A stretch of 64,000 bases of DNA from Gonatopus flavifemur (taxonomy: Eukaryota > Arthropoda > Insecta > Hymenoptera > Dryinidae), in assembly GCA_018340375.1 (NCBI GenBank), contig JAFFJZ010000003.1, positions 24,614,001 through 24,678,000 of the forward strand. The letters are read 5' to 3'. Every line of letters begins with the position of its first letter. The first letter of the stretch is position 1. A program made the position numbers and the translations under genes. The notes under the pieces are model-generated. The model saw only the letters and a program-made list of their open reading frames with translations. It did not search any database and was not told the origin of the DNA. Shown here one piece after another: positions 27,001 through 35,282 of the stretch.

Positions 27001-29343
27001 GTTACTTCACAGCAACGCTACTTCTATTCACTTCGGAAACAATGTAAATATCGCATTGCTTCCAATGTAAATTTCACTCCAATTGCATTTGTGTGGGCAG
27101 TTATGTTAAATTAACAACAACCAATGTAGAATTTACATGGGACTTTTTTCTGTGTAGTTTCCAGAATTTTCCTCAAATGTACTCTGTAAATTCGAATCAG
27201 TGAAAAGTACTGAGAATCAGTGAATTTCACTGGCGAATCAGTGCTAAGTATGCCACTGATTCAACCAGTGGCAGACTTAACACTGATTCACCAGTGAGTT
27301 TCACTGATTCCCAGTACTTTTCATTGATTTGGATTCAGAGAGAATATCGAGCTTTGTAGTATCAAACTTCGGTATTGGATCAAACAGGATGTTTTGAAAA
27401 TATTTTTAGAATTTGATATGATTTTTTCATAGGATTTTTTCATGGTACACTATAATGTTTTTGACCCTTCACTAACGACTCAGAAGAGAAGATCTGTATA
27501 TTATGTTTAGTTTACACGGAAAAAAATGAACTGTTGATTTTACCAGAATTCCGGTTAAAATAGCAGTAATTCTTGCTGTCCATATATTAACCGGAGTATT
27601 TTTTTCAGTGTATATTGTTTTTCGGTCTGGTTGCTCTAGGGAGGAAAGCCCATTGAAGTAAACTATCTGTGATATGGGTGGGCCAGTTGGTACCACCCAT
27701 TTATATTCAAATTAGCAAGGGGCTCTGAGATTGCCTCAATTTATTAGCCCCTAACGAGCTAGGTTATAATTTCTGTAGGACCCCTGAAGCCAGATGAATA
27801 TTATTATTATATTATCAAAGCTATATTTGTATCACTTCAAATTTATATTATAGTTATGTATTTATGTATTTGAGCCAGGCCCCAGTGTCAATTTGTACCG
27901 CGCCTGGAGAGCATTTTTTGAAAACAAACTTAAACCTTGGTATTGGATCAAGTCAGGATGTTTTGAAAATTTTATTATATTTCATAAAAATATTTTTAAA
28001 ATTTGATATGATTTTTTCATGGTATCCTACAATGTGTTTGACCCTCGACTAACGAGTTGGAAAAGAAATCCCTGCATTTAATTTTTGAGAAGTGGTTCGC
28101 TCCATGGGTGGTGAAACTGCTAAACCATATAATCACAATTCTGCTGTCTTCTGAGGATTGATAAATTATGAATTTTAAGCTACTAGCGAATTCAATAGCG
28201 GAACCATACAACGCAATGCGTTATAGAGTTTTTCTAAATGTTCTTAAGAACACCATGCGTACATTGTGCAATACGGGGAACAACTAGTAATTATCATCCT
28301 CCTTCTGATTGTTCAGTCTCGTATAAATACTGCAATCAGAATTCTCCACGATGAGCGTAGATGTAACATCGAAGAAGAATTGATGATTTTATTTTCTGCA
28401 TAATTTCCAAAATATTTGTTCAAAGAAAATTCAGATCAAAATTATTCCAGAACTTTCATTTCTTTTGCATCTCAAATCTAAACATAAGTCTTAATGGAGG
28501 ACACGTACACTGAGCCCACATTATTCAAAACTCTTATCTTTATAGGCCAACGTACATTGTTACCTCAATGCACTTGCGTATACCCTTCGATTCTACGCAA
28601 AAAGCGAACCTATCTTGCAGTAGGAAATAACGCTATTTGTTTACATGATTTTGAAGAGAGAGAGAGAGAGAGTTCGTAGTTGTGGAGTGATAAAACTTTT
28701 GTAGATGAAAATAATGGTCAGGTAATAATGTCATCGTATTCTACGTGAAGATGCCGGTTACTCTACTATAATTTCAACCCTATTTTATGTATTTTCTCTG
28801 TTCTATTGAAACCTCCGAGCGAAACCTTAAAATATCATCATTAACCGTATCACTCGTGCTGACGTTTTCAACATTCTCGTTTATTCCGTATCACATAACA
28901 GAACACGAATTCCCTCACAACGCAATTATCACTCTAGAAATACGAAACCCCACAACAACCCCTAATCACAAATCATGAGAATTTGAAAACACAAGTACTC
29001 ATACATCATATTCAAAAGAAATTTGATCGGATCGAGAATATGTGTATTCGTGTTACTCGATGAATAACACTCGGGAGAAATATTTTTCATTTAGTTTGGT
29101 AATTCTCTTTTGTTTCAGACACTGCACTCAATCTTCCCGCGGTTTATTACGTCGGCATTAAGATTCAAAGGATATCCGGTCACACTCACGTCTACTGAGG
29201 AGATGTTGATGCTTTCCGTGCGCAACAACTACTGCGATTCTTAGAATGAGGCACAGAGTAAAAGTATGAAGCCACCGTAGCGACGTTGCCGGTGAAAAAT
29301 CTCCAGGTCGACCCTTGGTTGTTATCTCACTTGGGAACTTCAT
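3053..29343 (-). CDS. Six-module EB-domain secreted/surface protein, 8 exons, about 356 aa
   Basis: Coding exons in transcript order are 29190-29343, 18029-18160, 12078-12218, 11840-11968, 11517-11777, 6123-6218, 3686-3772 and 3053-3123. All junctions are GT/AG and every intron is phase 1; the lengths sum to exactly 357 codons ending in TGA. Exon 1 gives the only ATG and a hydrophobic stretch (about residues 24-41) that reads as a signal sequence with a long basic leader. Residues 56-330 hold six modules, each with six cysteines spaced like the EB family (C-x5-C, later a C-x-C pair). Modules 1, 2 and 3 are one exon each, modules 4 and 5 share an exon, and module 6 is split over two exons. The last exon encodes an Asn-Gly-Ala-Ser patch, then about 16 hydrophobic residues and a short end, as in a GPI-anchor signal; a membrane span is possible. 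EB proteins of insects have no firm function that I know of. The 11-kb and 6-kb introns could hide further phase-1 exons. There is no biochemical clue to the ligand. Confidence 0.82.
4010..4224. repeat. TTAA-flanked piggyBac-like MITE
   Basis: TTAA at 4006-4009 and 4225-4228 flank the inverted ends CACTAGAACGACGG / CCGTCGTTCTAGTG. 215 bp, non-coding. TTAA duplication and a CACTAGA end are typical of insect piggyBac-derived MITEs. Confidence 0.85.
4232..4606. repeat. Foldback element, about 375 bp
   Basis: The left arm with GAGTTTCAGGTTGAAATGCA (4285) and GTGAGCACAAC (4337) is matched inverted on the right (4470-4565). The ends AAAGAGT / ACTCTTTGTT also pair. It begins right beside the TTAA element. 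Confidence 0.8.
5030..5228. repeat. CAC-ended MITE, TA-flanked, family C
   Basis: Starts CACCGGGAACAAAAC and ends TTTTTCTTTGAG, with TA on both sides. Contains CTGGTTATGATAACCA-type inverted motifs. A relative in reverse orientation lies at 16868-17025. Confidence 0.65.
5530..5712. repeat. Family B foldback (AGTGAA-rich), copy 1
   Basis: Ends CTTCAAATTTCTTGGAGTGA and TCACTCCAAGAAATTTAGAG are inverted. The interior is rich in short inverted ACTC/GAGT words. Related copies at 56445-56729 and 62008-62280 and a worn piece near 42180-42270. Confidence 0.8.
6551..6762. repeat. Family A copy 2
   Basis: Best preserved copy: begins TGTTGCTGAAGTTTGAATC and ends GATTCAAACTTCAACAACA, about 212 bp. It abuts the CCC-ended composite that starts at 6765. 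Confidence 0.8.
6765..7406. repeat. ATATGG-rich CCC-ended element with nested insertion, copy 1
   Basis: Starts CCCTAGTGAAATG after AT and ends TTTTTACTAGGA before AT. The right half consists of near-tandem CATATATGGATT units (7255-7395). A second element (6869-7154) sits inside it. Related copies: 32765-33042 and 60477-61219. Confidence 0.7.
6869..7154. repeat. Nested CCC-ended foldback with AT duplication
   Basis: CCCTAGTAAAAAGG at the left, its inverse CTTTTTTACTAGGG at the right, AT duplicated outside. 286 bp, very rich in TATATA words, with long inverted arms. Confidence 0.88.
7407..7705. repeat. AT-rich CATATATGA repeat tract
   Basis: Degenerate repeats of CATATATG with 10-12-bp spacing at 7407-7560 and again at 7650-7700. 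Probably relics of the ATATGG family. No gene. Confidence 0.55.
8607..8854. repeat. CAC-ended MITE with TA duplication
   Basis: CACTGTAAAAAAACTTCC at the left and TTTTTTACAGTG at the right, TA on both sides. The interior is AACAATT-rich. Confidence 0.82.
9089..9165 (-). repeat. tRNA-like sequence (SINE head or decayed tRNA)
   Basis: On the minus strand there is a good B box (GGGTTCGATCC), preceded by GCTAGCTTTCGACCC and an A-box-like TCGTAGCGTGCTAGC. The region is GC-rich against AT-rich flanks. The cloverleaf is imperfect, so I do not call a functional tRNA. Confidence 0.5.
9429..9654. repeat. CAC-ended MITE, family D copy 1, TA-flanked
   Basis: CACGGAGAAAAAATGG to ACTTTTTTCTGTG, TA outside both ends. 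About 85 percent identical to copy 2 at 10041-10270 by eye (TTTGCTACT.TAGCGCC, ATATTCACTCCAGCAGC, TATGCCAGCAATAC). Confidence 0.88.
10041..10270. repeat. CAC-ended MITE, family D copy 2, TT-flanked
   Basis: CACGGAGAAAAAATGG to TTTTTTCTCCGTG, TT duplicated outside both ends. Same orientation as copy 1, 387 bp away. Confidence 0.88.
10814..11329. repeat. Long foldback element, ACAGGGTGA ends, CAT duplication
   Basis: ACAGGGTGACCCGAGTCGGG at the left and its near inverse at the right. Arms of about 150 bp include AGCATATTCTGCAG and GAGTTATGAGCATTTT. CAT is found just outside each end. 516 bp. Same family as 57352-58179. Confidence 0.85.
12476..12763. repeat. Near-perfect hairpin MITE, CAC-ended, TA-flanked
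   Basis: CACTGAAAAAAAAACC to TTTTTCTGTCCGTG with TA duplication. Arms of about 120 bp meet near 12620 and hold AATTAACTACAT and GTGATTGTGAT, each returned inverted. It lies in EB-gene intron 2, so it is transcribed with the gene. Confidence 0.88.
12764..14744. other. Intron sequence without a recognised gene
   Basis: Part of EB-gene intron 2. AT-rich, with a purine-rich patch (GGAAGAGAGAGAGAG) at 13024-13060 and no frame I can defend. No clear transposon ends seen. Confidence 0.5.
14745..15771. repeat. Kilobase foldback element, TCG-flanked
   Basis: CACAGAAAAAGTGCAG at the left pairs with CTGCATTTTCTCCGTG at the right, TCG outside both. Inner paired stretches include AACGGTTCACATTTCT (14828 against 15640), GAGATATCG (about 14909 against 15404) and GGCAAATTATTCCTTG (15090 against 15262). 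About 1.03 kb and symmetrical throughout. The short frames inside are by-products. Confidence 0.85.
16016..16750. repeat. Foldback element, about 735 bp
   Basis: GGGTCCTGCTTTAGAAGGCC near 16025 returns inverted as GGCCTCCTAAAGCAGGATCC near 16720. Arms of about 120 bp, weakly paired interior. No coding capacity. Confidence 0.75.
16868..17025. repeat. Family C relative, reverse orientation
   Basis: AGAGAGAAATCTGGTT, GACGTAGTTATTTTTGGC and CCTGGTTATCATAATCAGA match the element at 5030-5228 inverted. Ends are diverged. Confidence 0.6.
17191..17290. repeat. Pogo/Tigger-like MITE, TA-flanked, 100 bp
   Basis: CAGTAGACTCTCCGAATGTG and its near inverse, TA outside both ends. CAGTAGACTCTC is the usual end of Tigger/pogo-type elements. 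Confidence 0.85.
17693..17939. repeat. Inverted-repeat element, about 247 bp
   Basis: GTAGTGGGTAAGGTAAGAGA with CCCGAT words on the left; ATCGGGTATAGGGTGTCTTA and CCTTACCACG on the right. Directly downstream of EB exon 2, about 90 bp from its donor. Confidence 0.7.
18390..18472. repeat. Truncated right end of the ACGT-rich CCCAGACAGCAC element
   Basis: CCAAAACACGGAAAACCAAG, TTCAACACGTTCAGAGAAC and GTGCTGTCTGGGG match the right end of the element at 59185-59558. The left part is missing. Confidence 0.7.
18640..19348. repeat. Region of TCAGGTCCTGA direct and inverted repeats, CCCTAGTAGAAA start
   Basis: Starts CCCTAGTAGAAATTTGAC. Inside, variants of TCAGGTCCTGATTGGGAATT occur at least five times on both strands (18740, 18837, 19170, 19203, 19300). 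A possible end, GTTTTCTGGG, lies at 19348. Duplication outside does not match, so limits are uncertain. Confidence 0.5.
19349..22080. other. Repeat-poor part of EB-gene intron 1
   Basis: No transposon ends found. 20760-21240 is CG-richer and carries overlapping frames on both strands. One minus-strand frame near 20774-20986 has a hydrophobic stretch, but it lacks homology I recognise and splice support. It could hold an enhancer or an unseen exon. Confidence 0.4.
22147..22376. repeat. Foldback MITE, TACCAGGCAGATCC ends
   Basis: The left arm ACCAGGCAGATCC..GACAAAAA..CAGGATTTGATTGG returns inverted on the right up to GGATCTGCCTGGCA. About 230 bp; arms about 100 bp. Confidence 0.8.
22741..22897. 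repeat. Family A copy 3, degraded
   Basis: The right half matches copies 1 and 2 (GTTTGAACGATGTTTCC, AGGAGTCAATTCGAGGAGAT, ending CATTCAAACTCTAACAACA). The left end is diverged. Confidence 0.65.
22898..24069. other. Intron sequence without gene
   Basis: AT-rich intron of the EB gene. One short palindrome at about 23730-23845 (AGAATCTCATTAAACCGATT against AATCGGTTCAATGAGATTCT). Otherwise nothing recognised. Confidence 0.5.
24070..24240. repeat. CCC-ended foldback with TA duplication
   Basis: CCCTAGTAGAAATGCTCTA and its inverse TAGAGCATTTCTACTTGGG, TA outside both ends. 171 bp, with inner pair CTTGCAAGTGCCTCG / CGAGGTACTTGCAAG. Confidence 0.9.
24340..24640. repeat. Worn inverted-repeat element
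   Basis: The motif ACACGAGTGCGAATTCG occurs at 24416 and inverted near 24612. A small CCCTGGTGGAAA end lies at 24349. Limits unsure. Confidence 0.45.
25101..25320. repeat. CAC-ended MITE, family E copy 1, TT-flanked
   Basis: CACAGAAAAAATGCCC to GGGACTTTTTTTCATG with TT outside. Similar throughout to copy 2 at 26890-27154 (ACAGTCCTGTTAGATT, TTGTTATCATAG, ACAACAACCAATGTAGAA). Confidence 0.88.
26221..26688. repeat. CCC-ended element carrying a nested MITE, TG duplication
   Basis: CCCTG at 26221, then the nested element, then GTGAAAGGGAAGCGTG; the right end is CACGCTTCCC.GTTCACCAGGG at 26688. TG flanks the whole. Removing 26226-26453 plus one TG restores CCCTGGTGAAAGGG. A second copy, in the other orientation, starts at 63858. 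Confidence 0.88.
26226..26453. repeat. Nested CAC-ended MITE, TG-flanked
   Basis: CACAGAGAGAAAATTGCTG to AATTTTTCACTGTG, TG outside both ends. It is inserted five bases into the left end of the CCC-ended element at 26221. Confidence 0.88.
26890..27154. repeat. CAC-ended MITE, family E copy 2, TA-flanked
   Basis: CACGGAAAAAATGCC to GGGACTTTTTTCTGTG, TA outside both ends. Confidence 0.88.
27202..27338. repeat. Near-perfect palindrome, 137 bp
   Basis: CAGTGAAAAGTACTGAGAAT and its inverse, with inner arms AATCAGTGCTAAGT / ACTTAACACTGATT. The centre is near 27267. Built of AATCAGTG/CACTGATT words. It would form a long hairpin in the EB-gene pre-mRNA. Confidence 0.85.
27515..27610. repeat. Small CAC-ended foldback, TA-flanked, 96 bp
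   Basis: CACGGAAAAAAATGAAC to ATTTTTTTCAGTG, TA outside both. The inner pair ACCAGAATTCCGGTTAA / TTAACCGGAGTA makes it almost wholly self-complementary. Confidence 0.88.
27850..29189. other. Intron 1 sequence without gene
   Basis: AT-rich. A direct repeat of TTGGATCAAGTCAGGATGTTTTG-like sequence links 27375-27480 and 27935-28045. A short GA microsatellite at 28656-28672. No gene seen. Confidence 0.5.
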
Positions 29344-30573
29344 CGCGACGAAATCACGGTTTCTTTATTTCTTCTTTGAATTTTTCTTTCAAATTAACGT
29401 AATGCGCTAAATTAGTTAACGAACATTACGATGCTAAAGTCTGTCCACTTTTGGATAAGACTCGTCGTACTTACGTTATCGAAAATCTTATCAGTACCGT
29501 CGCTGATAAATACACAACGCATGGATGTGGTATTTCACCTGCGTGAAATCTGTAGGGTCAGGAGGTTCAATTGGACATTAACCGGTAATGATGTACATTA
29601 TGATAATGTAACTAAATTTTATCGAATCTTTATGAATCGAAACAAACAAGATAGCACTTTTGGCAAAACAAGAACTCTATTGTTTGTTTCTCTATTTTCA
29701 AATGTCTCTTCTCCTAATTATCTCTTTTCTCAAATGTGACTAATCCCAAATATCTCTATTATTGCAAACAAAAAATATCTATATCGATTAGATATAGATT
29801 TCTCTTGTTTTATCTGTTCATTCATTTATTTATTCATTTATTTCTTTAAAGGGCATAAACCTTTAGTACAAAACAGAAAGAAGCAACGCAACATCGCAAG
29901 TTATGATCAGAAACAACAATATTCACATTTCAAATTTACAATTACATTACTTAGCTCGACTTTTTCAGGAATCCAGATAGAGAATTTTCAAATAATACAC
30001 TTGACCCAGAAGATAAACCCACTTCATGTATACACAGTAGAAAATTTTGTGGATTTTCAACACACGTGCATACCCCCAATAGTCCGCTCAAAATTTGTGT
30101 AAAATATTGACACAAAAGATGTGAGAAATCAACATCAAAGTGTTGAATGTATATTAAAAATCTGTCAATTTAACACTTATTTGTTTTGATTTGCAACACA
30201 AAGTTTAGATAGACCGTTCTTAACACAACATTTTTTATTGTGCAGGAGTAGGGATTGGTGAGAATAGAGATATTTAGGAATAGGGAATGTTCTGCCGTAC
30301 TTTCCAATAGATTTTCTGACAATTCTACATTTTTTGAGATTGGTTCAATAGTTCCAAAGTATTCCAAATTGCTGGGTTTTTGTCAATTCTTGTCTACACG
30401 CCATAATCCTCATTTTCAGCGAAATTGAGTAAAGTCGATCCTCGATATATACTTATTTTAAAGTCACATTTTGACATGTTCTACTATGTACGTGAAATTC
30501 CATGTGTGATACCGATCTTGCAGAAGATCGATTGTTTTTTATGAAAATTATATCAAGTTTTGATCGAAAGCTC
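29344..30573. other. EB-gene upstream flank, no gene seen
   Basis: Contains the putative promoter of the EB gene next to 29344. A degenerate ATTTATTTATTC run at 29820-29850 and AACACA/TGTGTT-rich sequence (30060-30240) look repeat-like. No coding frame recognised. Confidence 0.4.
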
Positions 30574-30693
30574 CCCGAGTAGAAAGATTTTCAAAATTAT
30601 ATATAATTTATATATAAATATATATGAATTAGATATAAACTATCCATAATTATTCATAACTTATATATAATTTTGAAAATTCTTTCACTTGGG
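30574..30693. repeat. CCC-ended foldback, 120 bp
   Basis: CCCGAGTAGAAAGATTTTC and GAAAATTCTTTCACTTGGG, with TATATAA arms inside. Outside dinucleotides are TC and TT, so the duplication is imperfect. Confidence 0.8.
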
Positions 30694-31889
30694 TTATAGA
30701 AGTATGTAGAAACTAGATATGTGTTTTATGAACAAACAAATTGTCCCTGTCACGAACCGGCGGCATTAATATGTCAAAAACATTCGGTAATTGATGAAAA
30801 ATTGATTCAATATTTCGGAAACAAGCATTTGAAAGTTTCATCAAAATGCCTATTTTAATGGATGTTGAGTCTAAAAGGGTTCCCAAGCAGCACGAAAATG
30901 CTGGTAAAGTACTGTCGATATGCCATCTGAGATAAACTCAGATATATTCATTTGGTGGTTCATTTCCGTAGACGTACTATGAAGATACTTGGAACGTATT
31001 TAGCTGTACCAAATGCACGTAATATTGCGGATGCATTGCCGGTGTCTGCATTGTACTAACGTTATTTTGTTGTTTTCATACAGTACACAATTTGTTGCTA
31101 TTTTTGAGATCATTATCTTCTTACAGCACCTAACTGGTTCTGCCAGGCCCAAAAAACCTCTCAGCAGACTTCAGCAAGCTTTTTTAGTAAATGTTTCGCT
31201 TTGGCACAGTGCATTGAAAGGAACGGCTTGCTTTGAAAAAAATTACAAGGGTTGTAGAAATTGTGTGTTCTTTAGTTGTTGTGACACAATCAAATCCCCT
31301 CTCCGGCGGATGGTTTACATGTCCAACCTCTGCATAACACTTCACCCACTTCTCCATCAATTTCTCTGACTTCCGCGTCCATCTTGCATCCTCCTTATAC
31401 GTCAGTTTTCATCTTTTTGCATGATGCACCAATCTAGATAACATGCTCTCACGAAGCGACGCACATGGATAAGCTTTTGCACGCGAATTGCACGCAAACC
31501 TAGGGAGGAGCTTCAAAATGTTATCTGGGAAGAGGGCTGTCTCGTGTCGCTTAGAGTACTTCACATTCATTGTGGAGATCATAAATTCACCGATATGGAA
31601 AACACCCTGTACCGGAAAACTATATATTGCCGGATGGGGCATGAGACGACCACTTGGTTCCGGTGCGGAACCTGTCTGAACAGTAGTATGGTTGAAACCC
31701 ACGCAAAATCTACATGCGGAGGGGAATAGATGAACCATACCCGCGCCGAAATTTCCTACAGGATTGGATTCATTGTAAAATTTGTATAGGCCACCCTAAG
31801 TCTATCTTATATCAAGTCCTTATATGGATCACCAAGTGAAGATGCGACCAACGCGAAATTTGCATGCAGATGGGAACGAATGGGTCATA
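30694..31889. other. Intergenic, worn repeats
   Basis: Includes a CCCAAGCAGCACG end near 30888 without a visible partner and a diverged direct repeat (31695-31740 and 31848-31892, ending CATACCC). The plus-strand frame 31013-31369 has no recognisable homology and I do not call it a gene. Confidence 0.4.
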
Positions 31890-32250
31890 CCCATACAGCA
31901 CCACAGATTCCAGTAATGTCTCAATTACATTTCGATCTTTCACCTTCATTACATTTCAGTATACTTTCACAGAAATGTGTCAAAAATCTGTCAATTGGAA
32001 TGTTACCTATTTCCAATGTCTCAGATATATTACCAGAGAAAAATTACAATGAAATATTTCATAAATATTCTTGAAACATTGCAGAAATAATTCAGAAATA
32101 TTGCATTGAAATGGAAGATTAGCGGACATTGCAATATTTCTGAAGGGACTTTGAAACCTCGGTGTGACATACAGCAATGTCATAGAAATATTTTAATGTT
32201 TCAGATGTCAGATTTCTGCAATCTTAATGAAATCTTCGGTGCTGTGTGGG
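31890..32250. repeat. CCCATACAGCACC-ended element, TA duplication
   Basis: CCCATACAGCACCACAGATT to CGGTGCTGTGTGGG, TA outside both ends. 361 bp. The interior holds repeated AAATATT.CTGAA words. Non-coding. Confidence 0.85.
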
Positions 32251-32764
32251 TATCCGCCCAAGAATTTTCAACAGGGCAATCATTTACTGATCAAGTATGA
32301 AATTCGTCCTATAAAAGCTTTCACGGCTAGTAATTACAAGTGTTATTATATAAATCCGTCAGCCCCTGTAAATTGAAGGGATGATGACAATGGGATCATG
32401 ACAAGATGTGTTGAAAGTCATCAGATTCGAGAGTAATTCAATATTTTAGCTTAGATGGACAAAGGATCAACCGTTGATGAAAGAGAGCGGTTTCAATTCC
32501 CACACGAGACATGTGAAATCGAATTCAGGTTCTGACTTTCTTAAAAAGAGAGTAAAACAACTTACCTACCTAAGACAAGGAAAATAGCCCTGTTGACAAT
32601 TCCTGAATAAATGGGATCCCAAAAGCCCCGGATTCCCATCCGGAACCAGCCGGGGTTCCACTGGGAAGTCGCTTGTCTTTCCAGGTTCTGCGCAGGACAC
32701 TTCAGGGTCCCTCAAGTTCTCCGTTGCCCTGGTGAAAATGGAAGCGACCCTAGTGAAAAACGAA

Positions 32765-33042
32765 CATATATGACCCATACATAATACATATAAAATTCAT
32801 ATATGATTCATATATGAAAATGCACAGAATCATATACAATCCATATTCAATCCATATGTGAATTTTTTCACATGTATGGGAAAGTCTTGCATCGAGAGGT
32901 CATATATGGATTGTGCATGGGCCATATATGATCACATACGGATTCAATATGGGTTGCGTATGAATTATGTATGGTCATATATGACCATGTATGGTGTCTA
33001 TATGATTTATGTATGTTTTTATATGATTAATTTTTACTAGGG
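32765..33042. repeat. ATATGG family copy 2, innermost of the 32.6-33.6 kb nest
   Basis: AACATATATGACCCATA at the left and CATATATGACCATGTATGG towards the right, ending TTTTTACTAGGGG. Matches the copies at 6765-7406 and 60477-61219. Confidence 0.7.
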
Positions 33043-33196
33043 GAGAAGAAAGAGTAAACGAAGCGTATGCTGAAGGGTAACAAAAATGTTAATGAAAAGT
33101 ATACGAAGCTGAAATGGAAAGGACACAAAGAGTATGTGAAACGGGAATTGAAACAAAGAAAGCGGGAAAAATTCAAGAAATCTAGACAAAAAAATT

Positions 33197-33272
33197 GAAC
33201 CCTATGGTGAGAACCGAACCGGTGACTTTCACTATGGTAGGGTCTTATCCACTGAGCCATGGATCGTCGTTG
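33197..33272 (-). repeat. tRNA-like sequence, SINE head candidate
   Basis: Minus strand: an A-box-like TGGCTCAGTGGATAAGAC and a B-box-like GGTTCGGTTCT about 33 bp later, followed by AT-rich sequence. Anticodon and T stems pair poorly, so a pseudo-tRNA or SINE head is more likely than a tRNA gene. Confidence 0.5.
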
Positions 33273-35282
33273 ACATCGATTGCTGAAAGATGTTATTTGA
33301 AGTCAGAATAGGTATGACTCGCATACGCTTTATATAACCTACCATTATGTTACATAAAGCATATACGAAACGGGATCGGAAGTTTATGAAACGTATACAG
33401 AATGTATACAGAGGGAGTGGAAACGTTTTTAGCTTCGTATACGTTTTCTTCTCGCTTTGTGTATACGCTTCATTTTCACCAGGGCGGAATCCCCCAGAGG
33501 CCAGTCAAACGGGAGCCCAAATGGTCCTACCCCGCAAACTGAGGAACCCCAAACGATATCCTGAATGTTCCCGCGCAGGACCTGAAAAGACAACGCGGGT
33601 CCTTGGTGGGTACCCGATTGGTTCCGGATAGAGACCCTTTAATCAGATGAGTCTGGTCAACACGTCTTCGTCTGTATATCAGATTTAGAACGTTTTGATT
33701 GGTCCGCCCTGTTTCCTCTAACTCAAGTAGGGGAAGCTGCGGCAAATTCAAATCTCACTATGGATCCTTAATTGAATGGTATACATATAACATTGTCAGA
33801 TATCCGATCGTAAACCCCTATATCATCTTACTCTATAACATAACCTCTTTGACGAGTATTATTCATTTATACAATTGAGACATATAAGTCAATCACCACT
33901 GAACAGAAGGGAATTCATTTATTGTGTTTATACGCAAATTTGACAGTATTTCAATTTCAAATATAGATGCATATAAATATATCAAGCGCATTTATATTCA
34001 TCCATACGAGGTGTTCTAAACGTTCAGACAACGTGCTTGGTTACACAGAGAACTTGCAAATAACGTCTCAGGGTGTTCTAAGAACGTCACATGTATGCAG
34101 TGCTGCCAGATTCGAGACCGAGACCGTTTTGTATGGTAAACTATTCATAATTTTAAAATTATAACCCAACTTGACCATAAAAAAAATGATGCAGAAAACC
34201 CCCTTTAGTTGTCTGCATGAGTTTTATGCGCACATTATTCCTTGCATAAAACCTACCGTATTATGCGTACCAACCCTGGTTATCAACAGTCAAGTCAATA
34301 GCTAAGTTCGTTTACCGATGTCCCAAGTTACCCCAACTCGCTCCAAGTATTTTGGATTCGCTACTTCCAGTTTAAGCAACGAAATGATTGGTTTGGTACA
34401 AGTTGGAGCAACTGAGAGCACGTAGAACGAACGAACCTAATATATTAATGGCATTCACCGCCTTCCCAAAAAGTTACTAGATTCCAAAATCGCCCCCCCC
34501 CCCAGTTTTCTCAGAAACGAACAAATAAAATGAAAAATAAAGAGTAGCTGCACTTTCTTTGATATGCTAAGAAGATGCACCTGCTCATTAAAATCGATTA
34601 TATTCATTAATCGTTGAGAAAACTGGGAGGAAAGATCTAGTAACTTTGCCTCTGATGAATGCCCTTAAGATTCACATAACCTCAAAATTGACGCGAAACA
34701 AAATTTCACTACCTGCAATGTATTAAAGAGATGCTAATGTGATTTATCAAATCTATCGATACAGGCTTCACCGCAGTTCATTCGCATCTCCTTGAAATTG
34801 AGAATATTAAAATATTTGGTACAAGCTTGATCTTTAACAAAAGGTTCGTTCGTTCTCCCGGTCCTAACCCTCCAGGGGAATGCAACTCCAATGATTACAA
34901 TGGAACCTTATTTGCGCGCCATCTCCTAAATAAATATTCATGCGAACTAAAAATCAATATGGCGATCTGGTACACCGGGATAACCTCAAAATTATTATAG
35001 TTAGTTTGTATTTCGAAACACTAACAATATTACAACAATAAAGCATTGAAAAATTCTAAAACCGAATTATCAGTTGGACTCATTCAGTTTCAGAGTTGTT
35101 TCTGATGCTTTATTGTTGAAATACTCTTGATTTTTCCAAATCCAAACTGATGAGATTGATATCAAGGTTATGTCACTATACCAGGCCGCCATTGCTGTTT
35201 TAGCCCCTGATCGACACGCCATCATGTGAATAAATATGACCCATTGGACTCTATACATACTGGAATGAGCACTCCCTAGGTT

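Larger units (their letters stand above)
32625..33625. repeat. Composite: outer foldback with nested CCC-ended element
   Basis: The outer arms at 32625-32725 and 33490-33625 are inverted (CATCCGGAACCAGCCGG against CCGATTGGTTCCGGAT, and CAGGTTCTGCGCAGGA against its inverse). Between them, 32727-33484 has ends CCCTGGTGAAAATGGAAGCG / CGCTTCATTTTCACCAGGG. Its flanks are TG and CG, which fits a decayed CpG. Confidence 0.75.

Noticed and set aside
31013..31369. 118-residue Cys-rich plus-strand frame
   Set aside because: Cysteines are not in any module spacing, there are no flanking splice signals I trust and no homology I recognise; it lies in worn repeats.
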